From Nostoc sp. UHCC 0926 (GTDB lineage Bacteria > Cyanobacteriota > Cyanobacteriia > Cyanobacteriales > Nostocaceae), in NCBI RefSeq assembly GCF_028623165.1, contig NZ_CP117771.1:1-64000 (forward strand): DNA of 64,000 bases, in the 5' to 3' direction. Below the pieces are notes generated by a model, which was not told the DNA's origin, made no database searches, and worked only from the letters and a program-made list of their open reading frames with translations. The position numbers and the translations under genes were made by a program. Positions 8,306-16,255 of the stretch are shown here, piece after piece (positions within the stretch are counted from its first letter, which is position 1; each line of letters begins with the position of its first letter).

Positions 8306-8536
8306 CTCGATCCGTTGGGATAGAGACTAATTTTTTAGGTGTCCATCATTAACACTTAGTCAACGAACTTTTATATTCAATCGTGACAAGGTATTTATTT
8401 GATGGCTATGCTAGTAATCTGAAGATTAAAGATATGTCTGGAAAAAAGCACTCCTAGCAAGAGTTTGGTAAGATTAGGGTATACATCATCGTTGTTGTTT
8501 AATCAAACATCAAATAGTATAACCGTTAAACTTAAG

Positions 8537-8542
8537 TATAAT
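8537..8542 (+). promoter_or_regulatory. TATAAT box 10 bases before the XRE-regulator start
   Basis: TATAAT lies so close to the ATG at 8553 that transcription from it would start at or next to the start codon, giving a leaderless mRNA. No convincing -35 box is present. Confidence 0.3.
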
Positions 8543-8552
8543 TAGCAAAGCA

Positions 8553-8927
8553 ATGCAAAGTTTTGTATCAGAAAAAACTCAAAGTTATCAGCAGTTATTC
8601 GATGAGATGATGAATCGCTTCAATTTGGAAGCGAAGAAAACTGCTGAACAGGCTAAAGTGTCGGAAGTAATGTTATCCCGCTTTCGTCGCGGGAAGGCGG
8701 ATCTAGGAGCATCAAAACTAATATCGCTACTTTTGGCTATTCCGGTAGAAGCTAGGGTATGGTATTTATCTGAGTTATTTGGTCAGAGACCAGGAATTAG
8801 CCTGCGATCGCTGATTGCTGAAGCACCTCCAGAAGAACAAGCTGAAGTTTTACGACTAATTGCTGATATTTTTGTGAATAACAGCCGTGAGGCTACAGAT
8901 CCAGTGCAGTTCCTTAAAGCTTTATAG
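8553..8927 (+). CDS. XRE-like helix-turn-helix regulator
   Basis: A 124-residue protein with a Cro/C1-type HTH at about 22-62 (AKKTAEQAKVSEVMLSRFRRGKA, then LGASKLISLLLAIP). The C-terminal half (LRSLIAEAPPEEQAEVLRLIAD) is a short helical tail typical of small cyanobacterial plasmid regulators. It is divergent from the replication operon that starts at 8305, so control of replication genes or copy number is the most natural guess. There is no Shine-Dalgarno sequence at the ATG. Confidence 0.75.
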   Translation: MQSFVSEKTQSYQQLFDEMMNRFNLEAKKTAEQAKVSEVMLSRFRRGKADLGASKLISLLLAIPVEARVWYLSELFGQRPGISLRSLIAEAPPEEQAEVLRLIADIFVNNSREATDPVQFLKAL

Positions 8928-8995
8928 CTCACCGTTCGCAATAGGATTATAGGATTTAACTAAGAGGAATTATCCACCAAGTTGCAAATATTCCA

Positions 8996-9239
8996 GATAT
9001 TGGGGCAGATATAGCGTAACTGACACCAGGGGCAAGATAGTACAATTTTACCTAAAACAAAGGTTTGTAGTATGCTAATGACAGGACTGAAACCCTTATT
9101 CTTTCGTTATAGTCTTGTCTAACAAGAAGCAAACAAGGCTTGGTTGATTTATCTAAAAGCGATACTCAAAAGCTTATACAGGAATACTTTTAGCCTATCT
9201 TGCCCCTAGTGTCAGCTACGCTATATTTACCCCATATTA
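8996..9239. mobile_element. MITE-like element with 45-bp imperfect terminal inverted repeats
   Basis: The arms 8996-9040 and 9195-9239 are reverse complements at about 41 of 45 positions, sharing ATATAGCGTA, CTGACAC and AGGGGCAAGATAG. The 154-bp core has no credible frame. The shape fits a miniature inverted-repeat element moved by another element's transposase. I see no clear target duplication. Confidence 0.55.
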
Positions 9240-9280
9240 GTGCAATTACCTTAACCTCCCACGGATAGATTAGGGTTAAC

Positions 9281-9739
9281 TTAATCGTTAACGTTGATTT
9301 TCTTAGCCAATGTCTGAAATTTGCGTTGTTCACCAGCTTGTTTACGCTGTTGATAACGTTTTCTAGCTTGGTTTAGTACCTGTTGCAATAATTCCTCATT
9401 TTCTGAGCAGACGATAAATGCACCTTCTAGGAAAGTATCTCTAGTAATTTTATTTACATTGCAAAACGTATCTAGCTTGGTATCAATGTCCTGTTCTAAC
9501 CTGATTGTTCGCCTGATGATCTGCGGTAACTCTAACTGCTCTTCTTGATTAGAAGTGCTTACCTTATCGTTTATAACTTCCTCACTATCTAAATCTGGTT
9601 TTGGTTTTTCAGGTAAATGACTAAATTCAGTAATTTCGTCATTTAGTAAGTTATCATGTTGTACTTTCACAAGTGTTGTATCCCGTGCTGGAACACTTGG
9701 ACGTGTCTTTTTCTTAAGGCGCTCAAAAACATCAGACAT
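9281..9739 (-). CDS. Small partition partner of ParA (RHH-like, ParB-role candidate)
   Basis: A 152-residue protein. The N-terminus (MSDVFERLKKKTRPSVPA) and an acidic linker lead to a segment IIRRTIRLEQDIDTKLDTFC followed by a helix that looks like a ribbon-helix-helix DNA-binding unit, then a basic C-terminal tail. I chose the ATG at 9739 because it overlaps the parA stop (ATGTCTGA), which couples the two genes. It probably binds the repeats upstream of parA and stimulates its ATPase. This is inferred from position and fold. It is not a classical ParB. Confidence 0.6.
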   Translation of the reverse strand: MSDVFERLKKKTRPSVPARDTTLVKVQHDNLLNDEITEFSHLPEKPKPDLDSEEVINDKVSTSNQEEQLELPQIIRRTIRLEQDIDTKLDTFCNVNKITRDTFLEGAFIVCSENEELLQQVLNQARKRYQQRKQAGEQRKFQTLAKKINVND

Positions 9740-10496
9740 TCTTTTGTAACCTCTCGATAATTTGTTGGAAGGGAGTTTCGAGTTGTTCAAAGCCTAGAGA
9801 GGACAAACTTACACCTTTATCTATCGCCTTTTTAAATTGTTCAGATTCTAAAATTGAAGGTAAAACGACTATTTCTTCGGCAATTGTTCGCATTGCACTG
9901 ATACTCGCCTTACTTTGTGCGACTTGGTTATTACCTACCCATTTATCTCTGAATGGCAAGATGCCAAGCACTATCCCTGAAAAAGCATCAATTTCTTGAA
10001 GCTCCTCAACTAAACTCAGAGTTCGGATGAGAGAATTTACACCTTTGGATGATGCTTCTACAGGAATGATGATATGGTCAGCTGCCCCCAACGATGTAAG
10101 GCAGATTTGCGATCGCTGAGGTGGCGCATCGACAATGCAGTATTGGAATAAATCTGATACCTCTTTTAAGCGTTTGCTTAGAACAATAGCTCCCATACCG
10201 CTCCCAGACAAAAATTCTTGAGCATTATCTAATCCATCATCAGCAGGAATTAACCATAGGTTTTCTCCGATTTCGTAAATACCGTCTTCAGTATTTATCT
10301 GTTTTTTGAGAACTTCTAGAAGCGTGGGTTGATTCTGCTGAACTTCGTGTCCCAGGTAAAAAGTTAGGTTCGCTTGGGGATCGGCATCAATCATCAGTAC
10401 ACGCTGTCCTGTTTGAGCAAGCATTCTACCCAACAAGATTGCAACAGTTGTTTTTCCCTGGCCACCGGACAAGGATGCACAAGTAAGAATTAACAT
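9732..10496 (-). CDS. parA: ParA-family partition ATPase
   Basis: A Walker-type ParA ATPase that moves plasmids on the nucleoid. The P-loop is SLSGGQGKTT near the N-terminus, followed by the A' motif LMIDADPQANLT and the B motif YCIVDAPPQRS. The deviant Walker A usually begins with a signature Lys (KGG), but here that position is Ser. This is seen by eye in some cyanobacterial ParA proteins and may alter dimer sensing. The start is taken at the ATG before LILTCASLSGG (10496); an in-frame ATG at 10517 adds 7 residues. There is no SCO/SMC-like extension. Confidence 0.88.
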   Translation of the reverse strand: MLILTCASLSGGQGKTTVAILLGRMLAQTGQRVLMIDADPQANLTFYLGHEVQQNQPTLLEVLKKQINTEDGIYEIGENLWLIPADDGLDNAQEFLSGSGMGAIVLSKRLKEVSDLFQYCIVDAPPQRSQICLTSLGAADHIIIPVEASSKGVNSLIRTLSLVEELQEIDAFSGIVLGILPFRDKWVGNNQVAQSKASISAMRTIAEEIVVLPSILESEQFKKAIDKGVSLSSLGFEQLETPFQQIIERLQKNV

Positions 10497-10523
10497 TTTA
10501 CTGACTACCAGCAGCATTGTGTA

Positions 10524-10750
10524 AATTAGTCAATATCATAATGCATAATGTTGTTTTTAAGTTATTTAGTCATTATGTAATTTAGTCATTTACAAATGAC
10601 TAAATTGTAACTAACGTTATTTAGTCATTACTTTAGCTCTCAAAAAGTCCTACTCTTCGAGAAGATAGTTGTAAAAATAGATTTTTGTCCCGTTTACTTG
10701 TTGCTGATTTTAGTCAAGACTGAATTTAGTCATTCAAAAATAACTAAATT
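10524..10750. promoter_or_regulatory. ATTTAGTCATT iterons upstream of parA (candidate parS/operator)
   Basis: At least six copies of (A/T)TTTAGTCAT lie in both orientations: near 10524, 10564, 10579, inverted at 10595-10606, 10618, 10722 and inverted at 10739-10750. Two pairs form palindromes (AATTTAGTCATT...AATGACTAAATT). AT-rich repeats just upstream of parA are typical of a centromere and autoregulatory operator. Confidence 0.6.
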
Positions 10751-10817
10751 GTATAATAATGCAATCTAGTAAACCAGTTTTGTTTTTTGAATAAAATAAA
10801 ACTTCAAAAATGCTGAC

Positions 10818-10965
10818 GGGGGCTACATAGGGGCTATATGTACCCCAAAAATGATTCAGGGCTTCGATGAGTATTTGACCCCTATTTAGGGTATGTATGG
10901 GTGTTTTATAGGGTACACTTGACTGTTGAACACTTTATACCCCACTTAGCCCCCAAGGGGGTATG
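10818..10965. promoter_or_regulatory. GGGGCTAYATA / TAGGGTA repeat region before the first actin-like gene (candidate centromere)
   Basis: Two adjacent 11-bp units GGGGCTACATA and GGGGCTATATG lie at 10819-10840. GGGT words follow at 10889, 10899 and 10911, spaced about one helical turn, and inverted CCCC/GGGG pairs lie near 10940-10965. The position directly before a parM-like gene suggests a parC-type site bound by its small partner. Confidence 0.4.
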
Positions 10966-11081
10966 ATAAGCTCTTGAGGCTGGAGAAAAAAGAGGTAGTC
11001 ATTTTATTCTTCTCTCCTCTGCTCCCCCATATCTCCTCAACTGATAATTTTTACAAATTGAACCGTATTAAATTTCCCCCA

Positions 11082-12044
11082 ATGTCGAACATTCACACCT
11101 TGCAAAAAATTTTTCCTGCTGGCTTTGATAACGGTTATGGAAGCCTAAAACTTTTAGTCGATGGCTTTGAAGTAGTTCGTGTCCCCAGCTATATAACCAA
11201 TGCTGAGATGGAAGATGTACCCGGACGAGTAATTTTTAATGGTACTGCTTACACTGTTGGAGAATCAGCCTTCCGCACAGGTTATCATTTTGACCGGAAT
11301 ACAGACAACAATGAAAATAAAGTCAATAATGCGTTGTTGACATTATTCGGTGCGTTGGCACATCTTCCATACCGTAAGGCTTGGCATTTAAAATTAGTCG
11401 TCAGCTTACATGATGTTGGTCTGGCTGACGAATTACAAAAAGTACTAAGTGGAGAATATCAGCCAATACTTGCTGGCAAACAATCAGAGGTGAAAGTAGA
11501 AGTGCTGAAAGTTGTGCTAGAGGGGATGGGTGCATTATTTGGGCATCAACTACCCAAAAAATTAACTATTTTAGACTTTGGCAATGGTACGACTCTGTAT
11601 TCTCGTTACAACCAGGGGAAACGAGAAGTTCACACTGCCTATCCCATCGGTGTAGAAGTTCTCATTGATGATATTTCCCAAAAAATGAAACATTTGAATG
11701 GCGGAAAAATTGGGGATGCTTCCAAAATCCGATTTTGTCTGGAAATGGGACATACCAAGTACAGCCGTGACATCGATATTAAAGATATATACAGTGCTTG
11801 TTTGAAAGATTGGTATGAAAAATACTTGAAGAAAGTGGTGAATCTGACACTTGATGCCAAGCACCAAGGGGATGAAATCTGGGCGATAGGTGGAGGGTGT
11901 CTGTTACCAGGATTTAAGAAGCTTTTAGAAAAGAACGGTTTCAAAATTTTGGACAATCCAGTGGAAGCTAATGTTTTTGGGCTTCTAGAAATGGCAAAAA
12001 CCATTATGAGCAAGAATCCAACAACCACATCTGGGAAGCTATAA
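11082..12044 (+). CDS. Actin-like plasmid segregation ATPase (ParM/StbA/Alp type), first copy
   Basis: A 320-residue protein with the actin-fold nucleotide motifs: phosphate-1 FDNGYGSLKLL near the start, phosphate-2 ILDFGNGTTLYSR in the middle and the adenosine motif AIGGGCLLPG near the C-terminus. Proteins of this kind polymerise into filaments that push plasmid copies apart. The start is set at ATG 11082, where the actin fold begins soon after. An upstream in-frame extension from 10974 runs through a repeat-rich leader and looks non-coding. The next gene starts 2 bases after its stop. Confidence 0.85.
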   Translation: MSNIHTLQKIFPAGFDNGYGSLKLLVDGFEVVRVPSYITNAEMEDVPGRVIFNGTAYTVGESAFRTGYHFDRNTDNNENKVNNALLTLFGALAHLPYRKAWHLKLVVSLHDVGLADELQKVLSGEYQPILAGKQSEVKVEVLKVVLEGMGALFGHQLPKKLTILDFGNGTTLYSRYNQGKREVHTAYPIGVEVLIDDISQKMKHLNGGKIGDASKIRFCLEMGHTKYSRDIDIKDIYSACLKDWYEKYLKKVVNLTLDAKHQGDEIWAIGGGCLLPGFKKLLEKNGFKILDNPVEANVFGLLEMAKTIMSKNPTTTSGKL

Positions 12045-12046
12045 CA

Positions 12047-12337
12047 ATGACAGACAAACAAGACTTGGCACCGGAAAAAGTTCGGATCAAAGATAGCTAC
12101 CGTGAGCGGATATTTGCAGAATCACAACAATTAGGTAAAAGTTACCTAGAGACGCTTTACTTTATCATTGATTGTTATTTTGCTTTCAGAAAGGGTACAT
12201 TCCCTACTCAACAAGTAGCTTTCACCCCGATTAATACTGAGTCAAACCAACTTATTCAGCCGACTAAAGAGCTATCTACAGACTCTAAACCAGAGGATTC
12301 TGATGACCAAACCTTCAGCCTTGATTTTGATTTGTAA
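12047..12337 (+). CDS. Small partner of the first actin-like protein (ParR-role candidate)
   Basis: A 96-residue protein. The N-terminal part (KVRIKDSYRERIFAESQQLGKSYLETLYFIIDCYF) fits a ribbon-helix-helix adaptor and the rest is polar and acidic. It starts 2 bases after the parM-like stop, so it is certainly in the same operon. In type II partition systems this position encodes the DNA-binding adaptor linking the centromere to the filament. The family assignment is by context. Confidence 0.6.
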   Translation: MTDKQDLAPEKVRIKDSYRERIFAESQQLGKSYLETLYFIIDCYFAFRKGTFPTQQVAFTPINTESNQLIQPTKELSTDSKPEDSDDQTFSLDFDL

Positions 12338-12389
12338 GGGAAATATAGGGCTCCCGTGAGGTTGGTCAGCCGGTGCTGTAGTCTCAGAG

Positions 12390-12566
12390 TCAGCGCCCAA
12401 GGATGTCACCAGTCGAAGTTAAAGAGCTTTTCACCCAGACATTTTGGTTGTGATAAAAATTACCACGTTGTTCTAATGTAAACCCACCCAGCAATAATCC
12501 CAACCATACTTCTACCATCGGCATTTTAAAATCCGACACAAGCTGAATTTCAAAAATTCCACTCAT
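12390..12566 (-). CDS. 58-residue protein coupled to the AAA ATPase gene
   Basis: The ATG follows the ATPase stop by a single base (TGATATG), so translation should be coupled. The peptide is aromatic and hydrophobic (MSGIFEIQLVSDFKMPMVEV, WLGLLLGGFTLEQRGNFY) without a typical signal. I do not recognise it. It may be a small regulator or accessory subunit of the ATPase. Confidence 0.5.
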   Translation of the reverse strand: MSGIFEIQLVSDFKMPMVEVWLGLLLGGFTLEQRGNFYHNQNVWVKSSLTSTGDILGR

Positions 12567-12567
12567 A

Positions 12568-14196
12568 TCACCCAAATAACTCCCGATGCTGATAAGCAAA
12601 TCGAGAAACATCCAGACTAGCTACAGGTTTAGCATAAATAGCCTGATTGCGAATTGCCTGTATCTGTTCTGACTCTCGCTCCATAGCTGGTGTAAATTCT
12701 TGTCGCTGTTTCAGCAAATCCTCAAACTCAATTTCCCCTGGTCTACCTTGATAAAAAGCCTCCTCAGCACAACGACGGACTGCATTACCAATTTCTGCTG
12801 GACTGCAAATGCGATATTCAGCCAACAGTCTACGCCATTGATCATCACTCCAAGGTGAGTTATTGTCTCGAAAAGCTGGAAAATACTTAGCTAGATGTAG
12901 ATTGAAAACTTCATATCTTGCCCCTTCATGGGGTAAATCCACAAAAAAGATATCATCAAAACGACGCACTAATTCCGCAGGTAGCATTGACAAGCGATTG
13001 ACAGTAGCAATGGTATAAACTGGCTCTTGATGCTCTTGCATCCAAGTCAACAAAGCAGCAGATAGCCGCCGTGCCACACCTCCATCTGCATTGGAGTCCC
13101 AGCCAGCAAAGCCTTTATCAAAGTCATCCCAGTAGAGTACACAGGGAGCAAGGGAAGTCACCAAAGCAATAAACTCCTTTAATGCTCTGTCGGGATGAGG
13201 ATCACCCAGTAGTACACCCCAATTAGCTGCTAACAGTGGCAATCCCATTTTCTTAGCTGCTAACTTGGCAGAGAGACTTTTACCAGTACCCGGTGGCCCC
13301 CATAAGAGCATCCCAGTGGGAAACTTCAAACCATATTGCTTTGCTTTAGGTTGAAGTAGACAGGTAATAGTTTCCAACCTTTTCTCCAGCAAATCTAATC
13401 CCCCGGCTGAAGGTACATCCGGTTGAGCAATGTATTCTAAACCCCGACCCCGCAGTTTGCTCACTTTATGCTCTAGCACTAATTGGGCGATTTCCTCAAG
13501 CCGCTTTGTAAAACCCAGACATTGCTGTAGTAGCATATTTATCTCGCCTATGGGTAAACCCTGACAGGCAAGAAAGAGCAATCGCAGTGCTGATGTTTTT
13601 TCTGTTGTCTTTAACCAAGAATTGCGATCGGCTACAGCGCGGCGATCGCACTCTGCAAACTGCTGAAGCTGGGGATGACTACTTCCAACCCAGGCATCAC
13701 AAAACTGCTCCACAACTATCTGCACCTGCTGTTGGTCTGGAAGTGGATTTGACAGTAGAGGAATAAAAGGCTGTAATTCTAGAGATAGTTGAACGTAAGT
13801 TTCCAATAACACCCAGTAATGACGTTGTTGACTCCAGAAAGCTTGATGACAGGCATTGAGTAATTGATAGCTACATTTTTGACTTATTTTGCTAGCATCA
13901 CCCTCATTTAGAACTCCCTCCAGTAAATAAATACCTGGTTGATATTCCTCCAGAAGATACTGAATAATATCTCCGTCTTTACCCCTGTCAGTTGGCTGTA
14001 AAATGTACTGATCTTGATGCTTAATTAATTGCTGTAGTCCACAGTAACCAGGATTCCAGACAAAGACTGACAAAGAACGCTCTTTACCCCAATGGTAAAA
14101 CTGCTGTAGTATTTGCATTCTGTCAGGCGTATGATACTCCACAGCCACAATTGGAGTATTTTGGTTAGCTAGAGCAGGCCAGTCTGTTAACTTCAT
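12568..14196 (-). CDS. Ycf46-like AAA+ ATPase
   Basis: A 542-residue protein. Residues 1-270 are a helical family-specific region. The AAA+ module follows with Walker A GPPGTGKS (300-307), a Walker B-like VLYWDDFDK (353-361, with Asp where Glu is usual), sensor-1 ATVN (397-400) and arginine-finger RR (411-412). The layout matches Ycf46/FtsH-like cyanobacterial AAA proteins, whose substrates are poorly known. It is encoded on the strand opposite the neighbouring partition genes. Confidence 0.8.
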   Translation of the reverse strand: MKLTDWPALANQNTPIVAVEYHTPDRMQILQQFYHWGKERSLSVFVWNPGYCGLQQLIKHQDQYILQPTDRGKDGDIIQYLLEEYQPGIYLLEGVLNEGDASKISQKCSYQLLNACHQAFWSQQRHYWVLLETYVQLSLELQPFIPLLSNPLPDQQQVQIVVEQFCDAWVGSSHPQLQQFAECDRRAVADRNSWLKTTEKTSALRLLFLACQGLPIGEINMLLQQCLGFTKRLEEIAQLVLEHKVSKLRGRGLEYIAQPDVPSAGGLDLLEKRLETITCLLQPKAKQYGLKFPTGMLLWGPPGTGKSLSAKLAAKKMGLPLLAANWGVLLGDPHPDRALKEFIALVTSLAPCVLYWDDFDKGFAGWDSNADGGVARRLSAALLTWMQEHQEPVYTIATVNRLSMLPAELVRRFDDIFFVDLPHEGARYEVFNLHLAKYFPAFRDNNSPWSDDQWRRLLAEYRICSPAEIGNAVRRCAEEAFYQGRPGEIEFEDLLKQRQEFTPAMERESEQIQAIRNQAIYAKPVASLDVSRFAYQHRELFG

Positions 14197-14501
14197 AAAT
14201 CTGACTTCAACAACTTACTTTCCCCTTGTAGAGCAAATTTATTACTGATGCTTTAGCCACACGGATAATTATCACTAACGGGTTGGCTATATTTCTTACG
14301 TGAAAAAGAGCGATCGCCTCCAGTACAGTGTTAATTTCGGAAACTGCTCCTAGTCCGCTTCTTTATCTTTTAAAAGCATAAATTTGTCGCAGCAAAGACA
14401 GGTTTGAAATCGCAAAAAAATGAAATTGAAATGAAATGGATGTGAAAGCCGCGATTGCGGCAAGGAGGTGAAAAATTTACTTCATTAAAGGAAGCTGTAA
14501 A
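14197..14501. other. Divergent intergenic region with leader hairpin
   Basis: This 305-bp gap is AT-rich and holds one GCGATCGC site (about 14310) and the hairpin described at 14448-14461. AAGGAGGTG follows the hairpin but lies about 30 bases from the ATG at 14502; the nearer AAGGAAG (14488-14494) is the likely ribosome site. Confidence 0.4.
14448..14461 (+). promoter_or_regulatory. Leader hairpin, copy 1 (5-bp stem, 4-nt loop)
   Basis: GCCGC-GATT-GCGGC ends 40 bases before the ATG at 14502. Two further genes (15301 and 15918) carry a hairpin of the same size in the same place but with different stem bases. Confidence 0.5.
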
Positions 14502-15128
14502 ATGGCTATCGCTAAAGCTAGAACCAATAACAATCGCAACGCAGCTAATGCTAAAACATCTGCCAAAACCAACGGCACATCCGCTACAACTAAATCAAAG
14601 GTAGCGAATGCTTCACCACAAGAAGAGGCATTAGCATTGTTGAAGGAATTGCGGAACCTAATCTTCAAAGAATATGGCGTTAAATTACAACTACGGGATT
14701 CGCGTGTTTCAACTAAAATCGGTCATGCAGCCCGTGAAAAACTCGGACTTGACATTGCAGCCCAAGTCAAAAAGAAAGGTGGTAACAAAAAGTTTGATTG
14801 GCAAAAATGGAATACCAAATTATTTACTAAATTATTTGGACAACCAGATGCACTCAAATATGCACCAGAAGTAGTGGCAATTTTCATGAGTATGCTGTAT
14901 GACACTATCAGCACTGACCCAGAGCAAGCAATAGTAGATTTAGTTGAATTCAACCGCGCATCTCTGGAACGTCGTAATTCTTTCCAAGAACAAGAAGAGG
15001 AAGAACTTGACGATTTAGATGATGAACTAGACGAAGACCTGGATGAAGATGAGGAGGATATTGAAGATGAACTCGACGAAGATTTAGATGAAGATGACGA
15101 ATTAGATGAAGAAGATGAAGACGAGTAA
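14502..15128 (+). CDS. Unknown protein with very acidic Asp/Glu tail
   Basis: A 208-residue protein in three parts. A basic Ala/Thr/Asn/Lys-rich N-terminus spans about 1-40. A globular helical domain (about 45-165, EEALALLKELRNLIF and KFDWQKWNTKLFTKLFG) comes next. The C-terminus is about 40 residues that are almost only Asp, Glu and Leu. The tail suggests a DNA mimic, a histone-like or chaperone interaction, or partner binding. It heads a cluster with two related smaller genes and ends in its own terminator. A similar acidic run occurs in the T4SS-linked protein at 48443. Confidence 0.7.
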   Translation: MAIAKARTNNNRNAANAKTSAKTNGTSATTKSKVANASPQEEALALLKELRNLIFKEYGVKLQLRDSRVSTKIGHAAREKLGLDIAAQVKKKGGNKKFDWQKWNTKLFTKLFGQPDALKYAPEVVAIFMSMLYDTISTDPEQAIVDLVEFNRASLERRNSFQEQEEEELDDLDDELDEDLDEDEEDIEDELDEDLDEDDELDEEDEDE

Positions 15129-15172
15129 ATAACTCCGACTTATTCTCAGTAATTGACAGAATGATAACCTAA

Positions 15173-15213
15173 AATAACCATGTATTGCCTCAAACAATAC
15201 AGGTTATTTTTTT
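15173..15213 (+). terminator. Rho-independent terminator
   Basis: AATAACC-AT-GTATTG pairs with CAATAC-A-GGTTATT and runs straight into seven or more T residues. It closes the gene ending at 15128. Confidence 0.85.
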
Positions 15214-15244
15214 GCTGAATAAAAAATTTAAAAGGGAGCGAATT

Positions 15245-15258
15245 GCATCTTTCGATGC
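15245..15258 (+). promoter_or_regulatory. Leader hairpin, copy 2
   Basis: GCATC-TTTC-GATGC lies 42 bases before the ATG at 15301. The stem differs from copy 1 but pairing is kept. TGTTTCTATGAGA follows, similar to the sequence after copy 3. Confidence 0.55.
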
Positions 15259-15300
15259 TGTTTCTATGAGAAAAATACTAAATACTAAGGAGTAATTCTC

Positions 15301-15732
15301 ATGGTTAACGCTAACGCTCGCAAAACTGCTAAAACATCACGTAAAATTGAAAGGTATATTCCTGCTTTAGAACGAGTAATGACTTATCAGGAAAAAGTAC
15401 ACCTGATGGTAATTGAAGTATTGCGGGAAGAATCAGGAAGAGAATTAGCAGCAGCAGCCAGATTTAACGGACAAGAGTTTGATTGGGACAAACACAATTC
15501 CCAATTCCGTAAGGACTATGTAAATACACCATTAAAAGAACTGGTGAATTATGCCCGCAAACTTTACGGCTTGAATAATCTTGATGAAATACGCGATAGA
15601 CGTGCTTCTCATAAAGCTGCTCGGTCTAAACGAATGGACGGACTTAATGGTTTAAGTAGCAACTCTGATGACTTGATAAATGACGATTTTGAACAAGATG
15701 AAGATGACGAAGATGTAGAAATTGACGATTAA
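15301..15732 (+). CDS. Unknown small protein, paralogue A of a tandem pair
   Basis: A 143-residue protein. Residues about 20-115 (YQEKVHLMVIEVLREESGRE, FDWDKHNSQFRKDY, ARKLYGLNNLDEIRDRRASH) are closely repeated in the next gene. A short acidic tail (DDFEQDEDDEDVEIDD) recalls the gene at 14502. The basic, helical domain could bind nucleic acid, with the tail masking or regulating it; this is speculative. AAGGAG lies about 8 bases before the ATG, and a hairpin leader and separate terminator suggest independent transcription. Confidence 0.7.
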   Translation: MVNANARKTAKTSRKIERYIPALERVMTYQEKVHLMVIEVLREESGRELAAAARFNGQEFDWDKHNSQFRKDYVNTPLKELVNYARKLYGLNNLDEIRDRRASHKAARSKRMDGLNGLSSNSDDLINDDFEQDEDDEDVEIDD

Positions 15733-15735
15733 TTA

Positions 15736-15767
15736 CAATGCCCTGAATTATCTAATTCGGGGCATTC
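15736..15767 (+). terminator. Hairpin terminator
   Basis: AATGCCCTGAATTA pairs with TAATTCGGGGCATT across a 2-base loop (one G-T pair), followed by a short T-containing run. Confidence 0.7.
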
Positions 15768-15859
15768 TATTTCCCGCCCACCCGCATCCAACAAACAGAA
15801 TTGAATGCAGCGATTGCTGCTGAATTGAAGAGATTTAAAAGTGAACTCTAACTCAGAAG

Positions 15860-15873
15860 GCATCTGTCGATGC
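15860..15873 (+). promoter_or_regulatory. Leader hairpin, copy 3
   Basis: GCATC-TGTC-GATGC lies 44 bases before the ATG at 15918. It shares GCATCNNTCGATGCTGT with copy 2. Confidence 0.55.
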
Positions 15874-15917
15874 TGTCCAGGTGAGATGTAGCAATTCGTT
15901 AATCAAAGGATAATCAA

Positions 15918-16241
15918 ATGACTCAAATGACTCGTAATCAACAACAAACAAAAGCGTTGGATCAAGTAATAGGTTATCAGGATAAAGTGCGATTAATGGT
16001 ACTGGAAGTTTTACGTGAGGAATCAGGTAGAGAACTTGCTGCTCAAGCACGTTTTAATCAGCAAGAATTTGATTGGAACGAACATAACATTCAGTTTCGC
16101 CACGATTATAGCGAAACTCCCATCAATGAACTACTAGCATACGCCAAACGTCTGTATGGACTGAAAGATTTGGATGCAGTACGGGAGCGGCGCAAAGCTC
16201 ATAAACAACAACGTACAGCTAGATGGGCTGAAGCTTCATAA
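15918..16241 (+). CDS. Unknown small protein, paralogue B of a tandem pair
   Basis: A 107-residue protein. Nearly the whole length matches paralogue A (YQDKVRLMVLEVLREESGRE, FDWNEHNIQFRHDY, AKRLYGLKDLDAVRERRKAH), but the acidic tail is absent and it ends in a basic segment (QQRTARWAEAS). AAAGGA precedes the ATG. Loss or gain of the acidic tail after duplication is the main difference between the two copies. Confidence 0.7.
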   Translation: MTQMTRNQQQTKALDQVIGYQDKVRLMVLEVLREESGRELAAQARFNQQEFDWNEHNIQFRHDYSETPINELLAYAKRLYGLKDLDAVRERRKAHKQQRTARWAEAS

Positions 16242-16255
16242 TTATCTGCTGGCTC

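Noticed and set aside
10974..11081. N-terminal extension of the first actin-like protein
   Set aside because: Begins within the repeat region, and the actin fold starts only after ATG 11082.
11571..12061. Two minus-strand frames of 98 and 140 codons
   Set aside because: Antisense to the actin-like gene, with no supporting signal.
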